DNA from: JAPLKB01 sp964429485
GTDB taxonomy: Bacteria; Desulfobacterota; Syntrophorhabdia; Syntrophorhabdales; Syntrophorhabdaceae
Length of the DNA stretch: 64,000 bases
Direction of reading: 5' to 3'
NCBI GenBank assembly: GCA_964429485.1
Contig: CAYSBW010000006.1
Coordinates: 1 to 64,000, forward strand
This document shows positions 44,496-53,427 of this stretch, in pieces; positions within the stretch are counted from its first letter, which is position 1, and each line of letters starts with the position of its first letter. The position numbers and the translations under genes are program-made. The notes below the pieces were generated by a model, which searched no databases, had not been told where the DNA came from, and saw only the letters and a program-made list of their open reading frames with translations.

Positions 44496-45587
44496 ATGGG
44501 CAAGATACGCATCGGAATTGTTGGAATTGGCAACTGTGCCAGCTCTCTCATACAGGGTTTGAGCTATTATTCAAAGAAAAGAGACGAAATTATAGGCCTC
44601 ATGCATTTTGACATCTGCGGATATAAACCGGAAGATATTGAAATTGTAGCAGCCTTTGATATTGATAAAAGAAAAGTGGGCAAACCTCTTAAAGATGCCA
44701 TATTTGCATCGCCCAATTGCACAAAGGTTATTGACAGAAATATTATTCAATCTGATGTGACTGTTTCTATGGGCCATGTACTGGATGGTGTTTCTCCTCA
44801 TATGAAAAATTATCCTGAAGACAGGATCTTTCTTGTTTCTGAAGAAAAACCTGTTGATGTCCTCGATGTCCTGAAAGAGAGAGAAGTAGAAATTCTGATA
44901 AATTATCTTCCCGTTGGCTCTGAAAAAGCAGCAAGATTTTATGCAGAATGTTGTCTTGAAAACAATACGAGTTTAATAAATTGTATACCTGTATTTATTG
45001 CCTCTGATCAATCCTGGGCTGAAAGATTCAGACAGAAGGGGATACCTGTAATAGGCGATGATGTAAAATCTCAAATTGGAGCTACAATTATACATAGAAG
45101 TCTTATTAAACTTTTTGATGACAGGGGAGTCAAAATTGACAGGACTTACCAGTTGAATACCGGGGGCAACACTGACTTTTTAAATATGCTCAACCATAAC
45201 AGGCTTGTGTCAAAAAAGATCTCAAAAACTGAAGCTGTGCAATCATCTCTGGATGAACCTATGCCTGCCGAAAATATACACATCGGCCCTTCGGACTATG
45301 TACCGTGGCAAAATGATAATAAAGTCTGTTTTATGAGAATAGAAGGAAGAATTTTTGGTGATATTCCAATTAATATGGAACTGAGACTGTCCGTCGAGGA
45401 TTCACCGAACAGTGGAGGCTGTATCATAGATGCAATAAGATGTTGCAAAATAGCAAGGGATAGAGGAATAGCCGGCGTACTTGAGTCAATTTCTGCCTAC
45501 ATAATGAAGCACCCGATTAAACAATTTCCTGACAGTATTGCAAAAAACATGGTTGAGGAGTTCATAAGAGGCGAAAGAGAAAGATAG
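44496..45587 (+). CDS. ino1: Inositol-1-phosphate synthase (myo-inositol-phosphate synthase)
   Basis: 363 aa. Converts glucose 6-phosphate to inositol 1-phosphate. NAD site GIVGIGNCASSLIQGL; AAFDIDKRKVG; SMGHVLDGVSPHM; DDVKSQIGATIIHR; NTGGNTDFLNM with the conserved Lys-rich tail SKTEAVQ. Length fits the short bacterial/mycobacterial type. Followed 9 nt later by a CDP-alcohol phosphatidyltransferase. Confidence 0.93.
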   Translation: MGKIRIGIVGIGNCASSLIQGLSYYSKKRDEIIGLMHFDICGYKPEDIEIVAAFDIDKRKVGKPLKDAIFASPNCTKVIDRNIIQSDVTVSMGHVLDGVSPHMKNYPEDRIFLVSEEKPVDVLDVLKEREVEILINYLPVGSEKAARFYAECCLENNTSLINCIPVFIASDQSWAERFRQKGIPVIGDDVKSQIGATIIHRSLIKLFDDRGVKIDRTYQLNTGGNTDFLNMLNHNRLVSKKISKTEAVQSSLDEPMPAENIHIGPSDYVPWQNDNKVCFMRIEGRIFGDIPINMELRLSVEDSPNSGGCIIDAIRCCKIARDRGIAGVLESISAYIMKHPIKQFPDSIAKNMVEEFIRGERER

Positions 45588-45596
45588 GAGCTACCC

Positions 45597-46175
45597 TTGA
45601 TAAGTTCCAAGATAGGACATTCTCTTGACCCTTTAATCTTTGGTATCTACAGTTTCTTTTTTAAAAATAAATCAATAAACCCTAATATATTAACTATTTG
45701 TGGAGTGCCGTTTGGAATTGCTACAGCTGTTTCCATCGCCTTTGACCAATTCATTACAGGAGCTGTGCTACTTGTTATTTCAGGATTTATGGACCTTATG
45801 GACGGGGCAGTTGCAAGGCACACAAATCAGGTAACTGTCTTCGGGGGATTTTTTGATTCCGTTCTTGACAGATATGTTGACCTTTTTATTATGTTTGGGA
45901 TATTTATCCATTATTTAAAGTGTGGTGAAGACCTTTATTCAATAATTGTCTTCATCGCATCCATCGGTACTGCAATCATTCCCTATGCCAAAGCAAGAGC
46001 TGAATCCTCATCGCTTAGTTGCAACACTGGCCTTCTTGAAAGATCAGAACGTCTGATTATAATTTTCATCGGTCTTTCTTTTAATGTTTTGGAATATGCG
46101 GTTATTGTTCTCGCTGTATTAACCCATTTTACCGTAATCCAGAGAATATTCTTTGTAAAAAAGAACAGGCAATAA
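45597..46175 (+). CDS. CDP-alcohol phosphatidyltransferase (probable phosphatidylinositol-phosphate synthase)
   Basis: 192 aa from a TTG at 45597 with AGGAG upstream. Catalytic motif DGAVARHTNQVTVFGGFFDSVLDRYVD fits D-G-x2-A-R-x8-G-x3-D-x3-D; several membrane helices. Enzyme of this family joins CDP-diacylglycerol with an alcohol. Placement directly after inositol-phosphate synthase points to inositol 1-phosphate as substrate, as in mycobacterial and archaeal pathways. Specificity is inferred from context. Confidence 0.88.
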   Translation: MISSKIGHSLDPLIFGIYSFFFKNKSINPNILTICGVPFGIATAVSIAFDQFITGAVLLVISGFMDLMDGAVARHTNQVTVFGGFFDSVLDRYVDLFIMFGIFIHYLKCGEDLYSIIVFIASIGTAIIPYAKARAESSSLSCNTGLLERSERLIIIFIGLSFNVLEYAVIVLAVLTHFTVIQRIFFVKKNRQ

Positions 46176-46190
46176 GAGTATATATGTTTC

Positions 46191-46991
46191 TTATCTGCGA
46201 TAACTCATGGCTTCAGCAATATAACCCTTTATATTATTTATTCTGGTCGCATCTGCAGGATGTGTGCTCAGAAACTCCGGAGTGGAAGAACCCTTTTTTG
46301 TCTGTGACATTCTTTGCCAGAAAGTCACTGCTGCATTGGGATCATAACCAGCCATTGTCATAAAGATAAGACCAAGCCGATCAGCCTCTGACTCATGAAG
46401 CCTGCTATATGGGAGAAGTATACCTACTTGTGTTCCTATGCCATATGCATTCAGAAAAAGAGAGCTCGCAGTTCCTGGTTGCTGGGACAGTGCTGCTGAA
46501 AGTGCCATCCCGCCCATTTGCGTCAACAGTTCCTGACTCAATCGTTCTTTTCCATGGTCTGCAATTGCATGTGCAATTTCATGACCTATGACTACAGCCA
46601 GATCATTGTCGTTCTTTACAACAGAAAACATGCCTGTATAAACAACAACCTTTCCACCCGGCATACACCAGGCATTTACTTCTTTATTTTCGATCAGGCT
46701 GAATTCCCATTTATATCCTGCCAACTGATTTGATTGACCTTGGTTTTGGAAAAATCGTGTAACTGCGTTGGCTATTTTTGCACCTACATTCTTTACTTGC
46801 TTCGTCTGGGCAGCATTATTAGATAACTTGTTTTTGGAAAGAAAATCTCTGTACTGATCGAAACTCATTGCGTTTATTTCCGAATCAGAAACTAAACTCA
46901 ACTGCGACCTCCCTGTTATCGGTACGGTTTCACAGGATATGAGCAAAAATACAGTCAGAAATAAAAAATTGCCAAATTTGATTAATTTCAT
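46191..46991 (-). CDS. M48-family metallopeptidase lipoprotein (LoiP/YcaL-like)
   Basis: 266 aa. N-terminal lipobox-type signal (FLLISC, Cys at about residue 20). Zinc motif HEIAHAIADHG (HExxH, about residue 132), third ligand Glu in LHESEADRLGL. Soluble periplasmic, lipid-anchored protease implicated in envelope quality control in E. coli homologues. Followed by 319 nt without a recognised gene. Confidence 0.94.
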   Translation of the reverse strand: MKLIKFGNFLFLTVFLLISCETVPITGRSQLSLVSDSEINAMSFDQYRDFLSKNKLSNNAAQTKQVKNVGAKIANAVTRFFQNQGQSNQLAGYKWEFSLIENKEVNAWCMPGGKVVVYTGMFSVVKNDNDLAVVIGHEIAHAIADHGKERLSQELLTQMGGMALSAALSQQPGTASSLFLNAYGIGTQVGILLPYSRLHESEADRLGLIFMTMAGYDPNAAVTFWQRMSQTKKGSSTPEFLSTHPADATRINNIKGYIAEAMSYRR

Positions 46992-47310
46992 TTCAATTCC
47001 TCCTGTAGCACTCCAACGTAATTATTACATTATACTGTAAGACAAAAAAGTGTCAATTGTAAACAACTCATCAAGCTCTTTCAGGCAACATACAGCAATT
47101 TTTAAAAAAACCCGGGAGTTCGGACTTCTTTCGTGGAGTGGCGACGCAAGGGCCTTCTGTTCCATCTCATATCTTTCCTTCTATAGCAGGATATCAGTAT
47201 CTGACGTTACTATTCAGTTTATTCACCTGTTCTTTGTTGTCAAGGAATACAAAAAAACCTGATGGCACCATTTATAAACCACCTGGGATTCGGAATGAAA
47301 AAATTCATAT
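46992..47310. other. Intergenic region, no gene seen
   Basis: 319 nt between the end of the LarE-like gene and the start of the M48 gene, both leftward. A 70-codon open frame (47050-47262, plus) has atypical composition and no ribosome site, so I do not call it. A promoter for the M48 gene is expected but not obvious. Confidence 0.5.
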
Positions 47311-48117
47311 TTAAATATTCATGCTCCCTGTTTTATATCCTTTCAGATCAAGGGTTACATAGGAAAATCCGCATTCTCCAAGCCTGTCAATTATGGATAC
47401 TCTATTAGACATTACAGTTTCAAAATCATTTGCCATAACTTCAATTCGTGCAATATTACCGTGATATCTGACCCGTACCTGTCTTATTCCGATACTATGG
47501 ATAAATTCCTCAGATCTCTCTATCTTTCTCAGTATATCAATACTTACAGGAACGCCATAGGGTATCCTCGATAAAAGACAGGCAAAAGAAGGTTTATCAT
47601 AAGTTGGGAGAGAATATTCTGCTGACAGCGACCGTATTTCTATTTTTGTTAGCCCTGCTTCAAGCAAGGGGCTCCTGATGCGCTGCTCAATACAGGCCTT
47701 TCTTCCAGGACGAAAATCATCCAGATCATCAAGATTTGAACCTTCCGCAACATGAATGAATCCCCTTTGTTCTGCAATTTCCCGCGCCCTTTCAAAAAAA
47801 TGGGTCTTACATAAATAGCAACGGGATCTATTGTTTTGAATGAAATCAGGGTTTTTCATTTCAGAAGTTTCCAATATAAAATATTCGGCATTGATCATTT
47901 CTGACAAATTCACTGCTTCTTCAATTTCCCTTTGAGGAAATAAAGGAGATACTCCTATAAGAGCAAGGACATTTTTTCTGCCAAGGACATCAATGCATAC
48001 CCTGAGAAGGAAAGTGCTGTCCACACCACCTGAAAAAGCAACAACAATATTCTCAAGACTTTTGATATTATCTTTTAAATCGTTCAGTTTCTGATGGATT
48101 TCCATAATCTTACACAT
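47311..48117 (-). CDS. larE: LarE-like ATP-dependent sacrificial sulfur transferase
   Basis: 268 aa from an ATG at 48117 overlapping the RlmB stop (TGATG). PP-loop ATP pyrophosphatase motif VVAFSGGVDSTFLL (about residue 25); a CxxC (RCYLCKTHFF, about residue 102) plus the later Cys in KPSFACLLSRIPYG, where the Cys donated by L. plantarum LarE lies. Three-cysteine LarE proteins have been reported to bind an Fe-S cluster. LarE helps make the nickel-pincer cofactor of lactate racemase, but larA, larB and larC are absent from this window. Could serve another sulfur transfer. Confidence 0.88.
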   Translation of the reverse strand: MCKIMEIHQKLNDLKDNIKSLENIVVAFSGGVDSTFLLRVCIDVLGRKNVLALIGVSPLFPQREIEEAVNLSEMINAEYFILETSEMKNPDFIQNNRSRCYLCKTHFFERAREIAEQRGFIHVAEGSNLDDLDDFRPGRKACIEQRIRSPLLEAGLTKIEIRSLSAEYSLPTYDKPSFACLLSRIPYGVPVSIDILRKIERSEEFIHSIGIRQVRVRYHGNIARIEVMANDFETVMSNRVSIIDRLGECGFSYVTLDLKGYKTGSMNI

Positions 48118-48851
48118 CAACCCGTATGGGCTGTTAAACGCTGACGCCTTGCCTCAAATACAGAAACAGCAAAAGATGTTGCAACATTTAAGGCTGGAAA
48201 AAAATCCTCGGTTGGAATTCTAATAATTTCATCACATTTCTCTTTTGTAAGTCTCCTGAGGCCCTCCTCACTTCCAAAAACAAGACAGACAGAATCTTTT
48301 AAGTCGGTTTTCCATAAAGGAGAAGCTCCTTTCTCATCGAGACCATAACAAAAAACTCCTGCTTTTTTTAAAGCATCAATATATCGTGCAAGATTAACAA
48401 CCCTTACTATCTTTACATACTCCATTCCTCCCCTTGAGATTGTCACTACAGTCTGTGTAACACTGCATGAGCGATCCTTGGGAATTATAATTGCATCAAC
48501 TCCAAAACAGGCTGCACTTCGCAAGATGTTTCCCAGATTTTGAGGATCAAAGATACCGTCAAAAGCACATAATAGAGGATTTTTAAGATATTTGAGATTA
48601 TTTAAAAGCTCATCAGGATCAGTATATGGAACTTCATCCACTTCAAGGCACAAATGATCTTTTATATGATTAAATTTTTTTGAAAAAATGTTTTTCTGAA
48701 GCACTTTGAAGGAAACACCCTGTGTCCTTGCCTCCTGAAGAGCTTCTTCGAATGTTTTCTCATAACCCTGCTCTATCCAGAGCCTTTTGGCTGTTGCAGG
48801 GCGGCTCCTTAAAAGTTCGATTACACTGTTCTTGTTAGTCAGATAAGGCAT
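48117..48851 (-). CDS. TrmH/SpoU-family 2'-O RNA methyltransferase (RlmB-like)
   Basis: 244 aa. N-terminal substrate-binding domain (to about 85), then SPOUT knot: motif 1 DGIFDPQNLGNILRSAACFG, motif 2 LVFGSEEGLRRL, motif 3 PALNVATSFAVSVFEARRQR. Closest to RlmB (23S Gm2251) by length and motif text; tRNA targets are also possible. Overlaps pyrF by 13 nt. Confidence 0.9.
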   Translation of the reverse strand: MPYLTNKNSVIELLRSRPATAKRLWIEQGYEKTFEEALQEARTQGVSFKVLQKNIFSKKFNHIKDHLCLEVDEVPYTDPDELLNNLKYLKNPLLCAFDGIFDPQNLGNILRSAACFGVDAIIIPKDRSCSVTQTVVTISRGGMEYVKIVRVVNLARYIDALKKAGVFCYGLDEKGASPLWKTDLKDSVCLVFGSEEGLRRLTKEKCDEIIRIPTEDFFPALNVATSFAVSVFEARRQRLTAHTG

Positions 48852-49558
48852 TTTTTTATATCTTCACGCACTTGCTCAAGAAGCGATTGCGGATTTTCAC
48901 TTTCTGTTATTGCTCTTCCCAAAACAATATAAGTTGCTCCTCTGAGGATCGCATCCCTCGGGGTTGTTATTCTCTTCTGGTCATCTTTTGTTGATGCCAA
49001 TCTTACACCAGGCGTTACTATAACAAAATCCTTTCCGCATAATTCCCGTATCATTACAATATCTTCACCTGCTGCAACAACACCATCAAGTTCAGCTTCT
49101 CTGGCAAGCAAGACAAGATTCCTTGCTAATCTGGACACGGGGATATCTATACCCATCCGCTTAAGTTCATTATCATCTATACTTGTCAGAACAGATACTC
49201 CGATGATCTTAGGCCGGTATAAATTGAGCTTTTTAACAGAATTGAGAAGTGCTGCCCTGGCTTCTTTCATCATAGTCAGACCGCCTGAAGCGTGTATATT
49301 GAGCATATCAACACCTAATTTTGCCGCTTCTATAACAGCTTTGGAAACTGTATTTGGTATATCATGATATTTAAGATCCAGAAAGACTTTAGAATCCTTC
49401 ATTTTTATAAAATCTACTATTTTAGGTCCACAGTGCGTAAATAATTGTTTTCCTACCTTAAACATTCCTACATAATCCTTAAACTCTATAACCACTCTGC
49501 GCGCTTCTTCAAAATGTTCCACATCAAGAGCGAGGATGATTTTTTCCTTGGGATCCAT
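48839..49558 (-). CDS. pyrF: Orotidine 5'-phosphate decarboxylase
   Basis: 239 aa. Catalytic DxKxxD in VFLDLKYHDIPNTV (about residue 60-70), N-terminal IILALDV, and C-terminal VTPGVRLAST ... YIVLGRAITES. Last step of UMP synthesis. First gene of a leftward group pyrF-rlmB-larE, all overlapping, with an AGGAGATGAT ribosome site. Confidence 0.97.
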   Translation of the reverse strand: MDPKEKIILALDVEHFEEARRVVIEFKDYVGMFKVGKQLFTHCGPKIVDFIKMKDSKVFLDLKYHDIPNTVSKAVIEAAKLGVDMLNIHASGGLTMMKEARAALLNSVKKLNLYRPKIIGVSVLTSIDDNELKRMGIDIPVSRLARNLVLLAREAELDGVVAAGEDIVMIRELCGKDFVIVTPGVRLASTKDDQKRITTPRDAILRGATYIVLGRAITESENPQSLLEQVREDIKKCLI

Positions 49559-49721
49559 ATCATCTCCTGTTCAAATTATATTAATAGTTTTACAAAAACT
49601 CTTTTCTCTTTTTTTGTCATTAGAATTTTCTACTTATCAGGCAACAACCGGTTGTTTAAATCTCTTTTTTGAAATACATTTATTTACTCACCAGGATCTC
49701 ATATCTCCATACATAGTTACC

Positions 49722-49871
49722 TTACTGGAACAGTTCATTTCTTTTACTCTTTTTTTTAGAATATGTAAAGACAGCTTTAAAACATTTTCCTGTTTTTCGG
49801 TTCGCATATAAACCAACATCCATAATCATCTCATGCGCATATGTTGTTCTATAATCTACTAAAACTTCCAT
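49722..49871 (-). CDS. Small hypothetical protein after cobA
   Basis: 49 aa, too short for the open-frame list. Begins MEVLVDYRTTYAHEMIMDVG and ends with a Lys-rich tail (YSKKKSKRNELFQ). Start ATG is 6 nt after the CobA stop on the same strand, so coupling is possible; no ribosome site. Codon pattern is plausible but I recognise no family. The remaining 163 nt to pyrF (49559-49721) hold nothing I can name. Confidence 0.4.
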   Translation of the reverse strand: MEVLVDYRTTYAHEMIMDVGLYANRKTGKCFKAVFTYSKKKSKRNELFQ

Positions 49872-49877
49872 TACAAA

Positions 49878-50405
49878 TCAATAATCCAGTCCGGGCATTG
49901 CTGTAACTCCTTCCTTGAATATATGCTTCACCTCTTTCATTTCCGTAACTATATCAGCAATTTTGATAAGTTCAACCGGTGCATCCCTGCCAGTTATAAT
50001 TACATGAAGTGAGTCTTCCTTTAATTTAAGAAAATTAATAACTTTATCAACAGGAAACAGGTTGAGGCTTAATCCAACAGACAGCTCATCAAGAATAAGA
50101 ATCTGGTATTTCTTTTTTGAAAGCATCTCTTCCATGAAAAGCCATGCTTTTTCGACTATTTCCATCTGAGGTCTCGGATCTTCTCCTCTAAACACAAAAC
50201 CCATTCCAAAGGGATATATGTCTATCTTTTTCAACATTTCAGGACAAACATTCTGCTCTCCTGATTTGCCTTCTTCCTTCATAAATTCTATCATGAGCGT
50301 ATTCATATCCCAACCACTTGCCCTGAGCGCAACACCAAGAGCTGCCGTTGTTTTACCTTTACCGTTCCCGGTAAAAATTATAATAAGTCCTTTATTCTTT
50401 TTCAT
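49878..50405 (-). CDS. cobA: Cob(I)alamin adenosyltransferase (CobA/BtuR type)
   Basis: 175 aa. P-loop near the N terminus FTGNGKGKTTAALGVALRA; LILDELSVGLSL; HVIITGRDAP; end DIVTEMKEVKHIFKEGV. Transfers adenosyl to cob(I)alamin for adenosylcobalamin. Located 37 nt after rtcB, in the same direction. No cobalamin riboswitch or cob cluster seen. Confidence 0.93.
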   Translation of the reverse strand: MKKNKGLIIIFTGNGKGKTTAALGVALRASGWDMNTLMIEFMKEEGKSGEQNVCPEMLKKIDIYPFGMGFVFRGEDPRPQMEIVEKAWLFMEEMLSKKKYQILILDELSVGLSLNLFPVDKVINFLKLKEDSLHVIITGRDAPVELIKIADIVTEMKEVKHIFKEGVTAMPGLDY

Positions 50406-50442
50406 TATAACACCCCCGTAGAAACCCTTTATTTTTCTTTTA

Positions 50443-51882
50443 TCACCCTTTTATAAGACCCAGAGGAACAATTCTTGCGACAAGTTCAGATATACCGGCA
50501 TCATGAACAATCTGTACTACTTTCGATACGTCTTTATATGCTTCCGGCATTTCTTCAACAAGAGTTGCCCTGCTCGCAGCCTTAACATATATCCCTCTTT
50601 TTTCCATTTCAATTGAAATAGAACGCCCATTTGCTGCCCGAATTGCCTGGCTTCTGCTCATAACACGACCTGCACCATGGCATGTACTTCCAAAAGTCTC
50701 CTCCATCGCACGTTCTGTACCACAAAGCACATAGGATGCCCGCCCCATGTCTCCTGGAATCAGGACAGGCTGGCCTGCTTCCTTATATTTCCCGGGAAGC
50801 GCCGGATGTCCCGCTGAAAATGCTCTCGTTGCACCCTTCCTATGAACACAAAGTGTCTCGTCCATGTGCTTTTCTATTTTTGCGATATTATGGCAAACAT
50901 CATAGACAAGAGAGATGTCCATTCTGTTTGCGTATGTATTGAAAATCTGCTCGAAGGTCTCTCTAACCCGGTGGGTAATCATTTGTCTGTTAGCAAAGGC
51001 ATAGTTTGCAGCAGATGCCATAGCCCCGAGATATTTCTGACCTTCCGGGGACTCAACAGGAGCGCAGCAAAGCTGCCTGTCAGGTAACAATATTCCATAC
51101 TTTTCAGATGCCCTTAACATTTCTTTTATGTAATCATCACATATCTGATATCCAAGGCCCCGGGAACCTGTATGTATCATAATGGTTATTTGATTTTGAA
51201 ACAGGCCGAAAATATGAGCCACTTTTTCATCATATATATTTTCTACGAAACCAATCTCAACAAAATGATTACCTGATCCAAGAGTTCCAAGTTGATCTTT
51301 TCCCCTTTTAAAAGCTCTGTCTGATACATTGTCAGGTACTGCAAATTCAATTTTTCCCTGATCTTCTATAAATGATAAATCATCATGGGTGCCATATCCA
51401 TTTTCTACAGCCCAGCCAGCACCTTTCTTGAGAACTTTTCTTAATTCATCCCTTGAAAGTTCAAAATCTTTCCTGCAAGATCCAACACCGCTTGGGACAT
51501 TAATGTATAACCTGTCCACGATATCTTTGATCCTGTCTTTAATGTCATGAAGGCTCAGCACGGAGCGCATTAATCGCACACCTCAATTTATATCATAGCC
51601 AACACCTCCGGGAGAAATAACACCTTTTTTTATGTCGAAGGCAGCTACTCCACCGATAGGAAAACCATAACCCCAGTGGATATCCGGCATCGCCATGGAC
51701 ATGCCTTCAATACCAGGCAGGCAGGCAACATTTTCCACTTGCCTTATACTCTCATCAGTTCCCATTTGATCAAGCATTTCTTTATTAATATAGATAAGCC
51801 CGTCAACTAGCATATGATCATGCTTTTTTAGCAGATATCTATTATTATCAAGTTTTTTTAAATTTTTCCGCAGATTTTCCAC
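50443..51882 (-). CDS. rtcB: RtcB RNA ligase with in-frame UGA (predicted selenocysteine 100)
   Basis: 479 aa if the UGA at 51585-51583 is read through; a GTG at 51882 starts it. The frame reads GGVGYDIN-UGA-GVRLMRS, whereas other RtcB proteins have GGVGYDINCGVRL, so UGA replaces the active-site Cys (Cys98 in P. horikoshii), which binds Mn. All other motifs follow in the same frame: GTLGSGNHFVEIGF, IMIHTGSRGLGYQIC, VYDVCHNIAKIE, and the nucleotidylated His in STCHGAGRVMSRSQA. A hairpin with G in the loop lies 16-36 nt after UGA. Archease lies upstream. RtcB ligates 2',3'-cyclic phosphate RNA ends to 5'-OH ends. Confidence 0.85.
51547..51570 (-). promoter_or_regulatory. Candidate bacterial SECIS hairpin after the rtcB UGA
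   Basis: GCTC (51566-51563), loop CGTGCT, GAGC (51556-51553), extended by ATG/CAT with a small internal bulge. The apical loop starts 20 nt after the UGA and has G in its second position, in line with the bacterial consensus (loop 16-37 nt after UGA with an early G). The stem is short, so function must be tested. Confidence 0.55.
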
Positions 51883-51969
51883 TCTACAGGCCCTCCACCC
51901 TCCTGTAACGTGACGTTGGAATCCAAGTAAAAAAGTTTGTCATGCTCAAGGGCTTACAATAATATGAAT

Positions 51970-52383
51970 TTATAAATCAACTATTACTGTTGCCTTAATC
52001 ATACCATTTATTTCTTTAATTGAAAATTTATGATAGGTAACTGCCTTGACTTCTCCTTTGATTGTATCTCTTGAGGGATCATAAATTCCACCGATTACAG
52101 TACCGGTGAGTTTATTTCTTTGAATCTTTAACGACATTTCACTTGGTATAAACCCTTCCATATCCCACATATAAAGAAGTTCATTCAAAAAAACAATTAG
52201 CAGTTCCTGCCCGTCGTTTTCTATCAAATCCAATCTCTTGCCCTTCTCCGGCTTCATTTTCCCAGGTTTAACGATAAGTGAAAAGAGGGCCTCTACAGCA
52301 TTTCTGTAAAGGTCCTCCATGGTATTTCCAGATATTTCAAATCCTATATCAGCTTCGTGATCTATAGTTTTATAATGTTCCAT
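51970..52383 (-). CDS. Archease
   Basis: 137 aa. Archease landmarks: DHEADIGFEISG near the N terminus with metal-binding Asp, and the C-terminal GEVKAVTYHKF and IKATVIVDL. Archease stimulates turnover of RtcB. It is transcribed just before rtcB (87 nt), the standard pairing. Confidence 0.95.
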   Translation of the reverse strand: MEHYKTIDHEADIGFEISGNTMEDLYRNAVEALFSLIVKPGKMKPEKGKRLDLIENDGQELLIVFLNELLYMWDMEGFIPSEMSLKIQRNKLTGTVIGGIYDPSRDTIKGEVKAVTYHKFSIKEINGMIKATVIVDL

Positions 52384-52473
52384 GTAAAAATCAACACAAT
52401 ACCCGATAGGTCACTTTTTTGACCTCAAATTTTTTATCACCATATGGCTCTTTCTCCATCTTATTTTGAAACT

Positions 52474-53307
52474 TTATTTAATTATTTTTTTGATCTTTCC
52501 TGTTATTTCTACTGCTTCTTTCAGAGGTCTCTGCCATATGTTTCTCCCAAAAATAAGTCCCGAGGCACCGGCCTTAATGCATACTTCAGCTTTCTGTATA
52601 AGATCATTATCAGAAACCATTTCACCTCCGGCAAAGATCACAGGCACACCTCCTGTGCTTGCAATAATCTGTTTTATGGCATCTTCCAATCCTATTTCAT
52701 AACTTCTGTAAGGTTCAGGTATTTTATCATTCTTTTTCAGTGATGGTACATTCAACTTTACCATATCTGCTCCGAGTTCAGCCGCAACTCGACCGGCATA
52801 TTCAATAGCATAAAGAGAATCTTTCCCTCCTTTTTGCTTAATATCTTCACCTCTTGGATAGGACCATACAATAACCGGTAATCCATTTTTATGCGCTGCT
52901 TCTCTTATTTCGGAAAATTGTTCTATATCCTCATCCTGTCTTGCTGAACCCACATAAAGGGTATATCCTATTGCAACAGCAGAAAGAGCCAATGCATCAT
53001 CAATGCTTGCCGTAAGCGGTGAAAGTGGCTCATCATCAGAAGGAATTTCCGTCTTGCCATTGACCTTTAATATCAGCGGCACTTCCCCGTAAAAATCTTT
53101 GAAATATCTTTTTGCATTACCTACATGCAGGACCATTGCATCGTATTTTGCCTGTTTTGCAATTTCAATAACATGCATGGGATCTCGTGCAAAAGTAGCC
53201 TGAAAAAAATCTCTCGGGCCATGTTCCAGCCCCTGATCATAAGGTAATACAAGGGTTTTCCCTTTGGTTCGAAACAACCTGTTTAATTTCACTTCTCTCG
53301 GTTCCAT
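52474..53307 (-). CDS. Class I fructose-bisphosphate aldolase, FbaB/DhnA (archaeal) type
   Basis: 277 aa. TIM barrel beginning LVLPYDQGLEHGP; Schiff-base Lys in GADMVKLNVPS (about residue 175); phosphate-binding VIFAGGEMVSD and GLIFGRNIWQRP near the end. Usual role is glycolytic/gluconeogenic aldolase; related ADH synthases of the alternative aromatic pathway exist, but here a complete classical aroF/aroB route is present, so FBP aldolase is preferred. Confidence 0.9.
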   Translation of the reverse strand: MEPREVKLNRLFRTKGKTLVLPYDQGLEHGPRDFFQATFARDPMHVIEIAKQAKYDAMVLHVGNAKRYFKDFYGEVPLILKVNGKTEIPSDDEPLSPLTASIDDALALSAVAIGYTLYVGSARQDEDIEQFSEIREAAHKNGLPVIVWSYPRGEDIKQKGGKDSLYAIEYAGRVAAELGADMVKLNVPSLKKNDKIPEPYRSYEIGLEDAIKQIIASTGGVPVIFAGGEMVSDNDLIQKAEVCIKAGASGLIFGRNIWQRPLKEAVEITGKIKKIIK

Positions 53308-53427
53308 GCGGCCTCCTCTTTAATAATTTGAAAGCTAAAAAGATTAAGTATATCATCTCTTGGATATAAAGTGGAAAATTTTCATACTAATTGATTCTGC
53401 ATTCAAAGGGAAAAATTAACAGAACCT

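Noticed and set aside
47050..47262. 70-aa ORF in the gap after larE
   Set aside because: No ribosome site, odd composition and no recognisable motif.
50443..51579. Separate gene starting at GTG 51579
   Set aside because: It lacks the first 100 residues of RtcB, which are present in the same frame just before the UGA; readthrough is a better explanation than two genes.
52474..53307. Aldolase as an ADH synthase of the alternative (archaeal) aromatic pathway
   Set aside because: A classical aroF and aroB are both present, so the alternative route is unnecessary.
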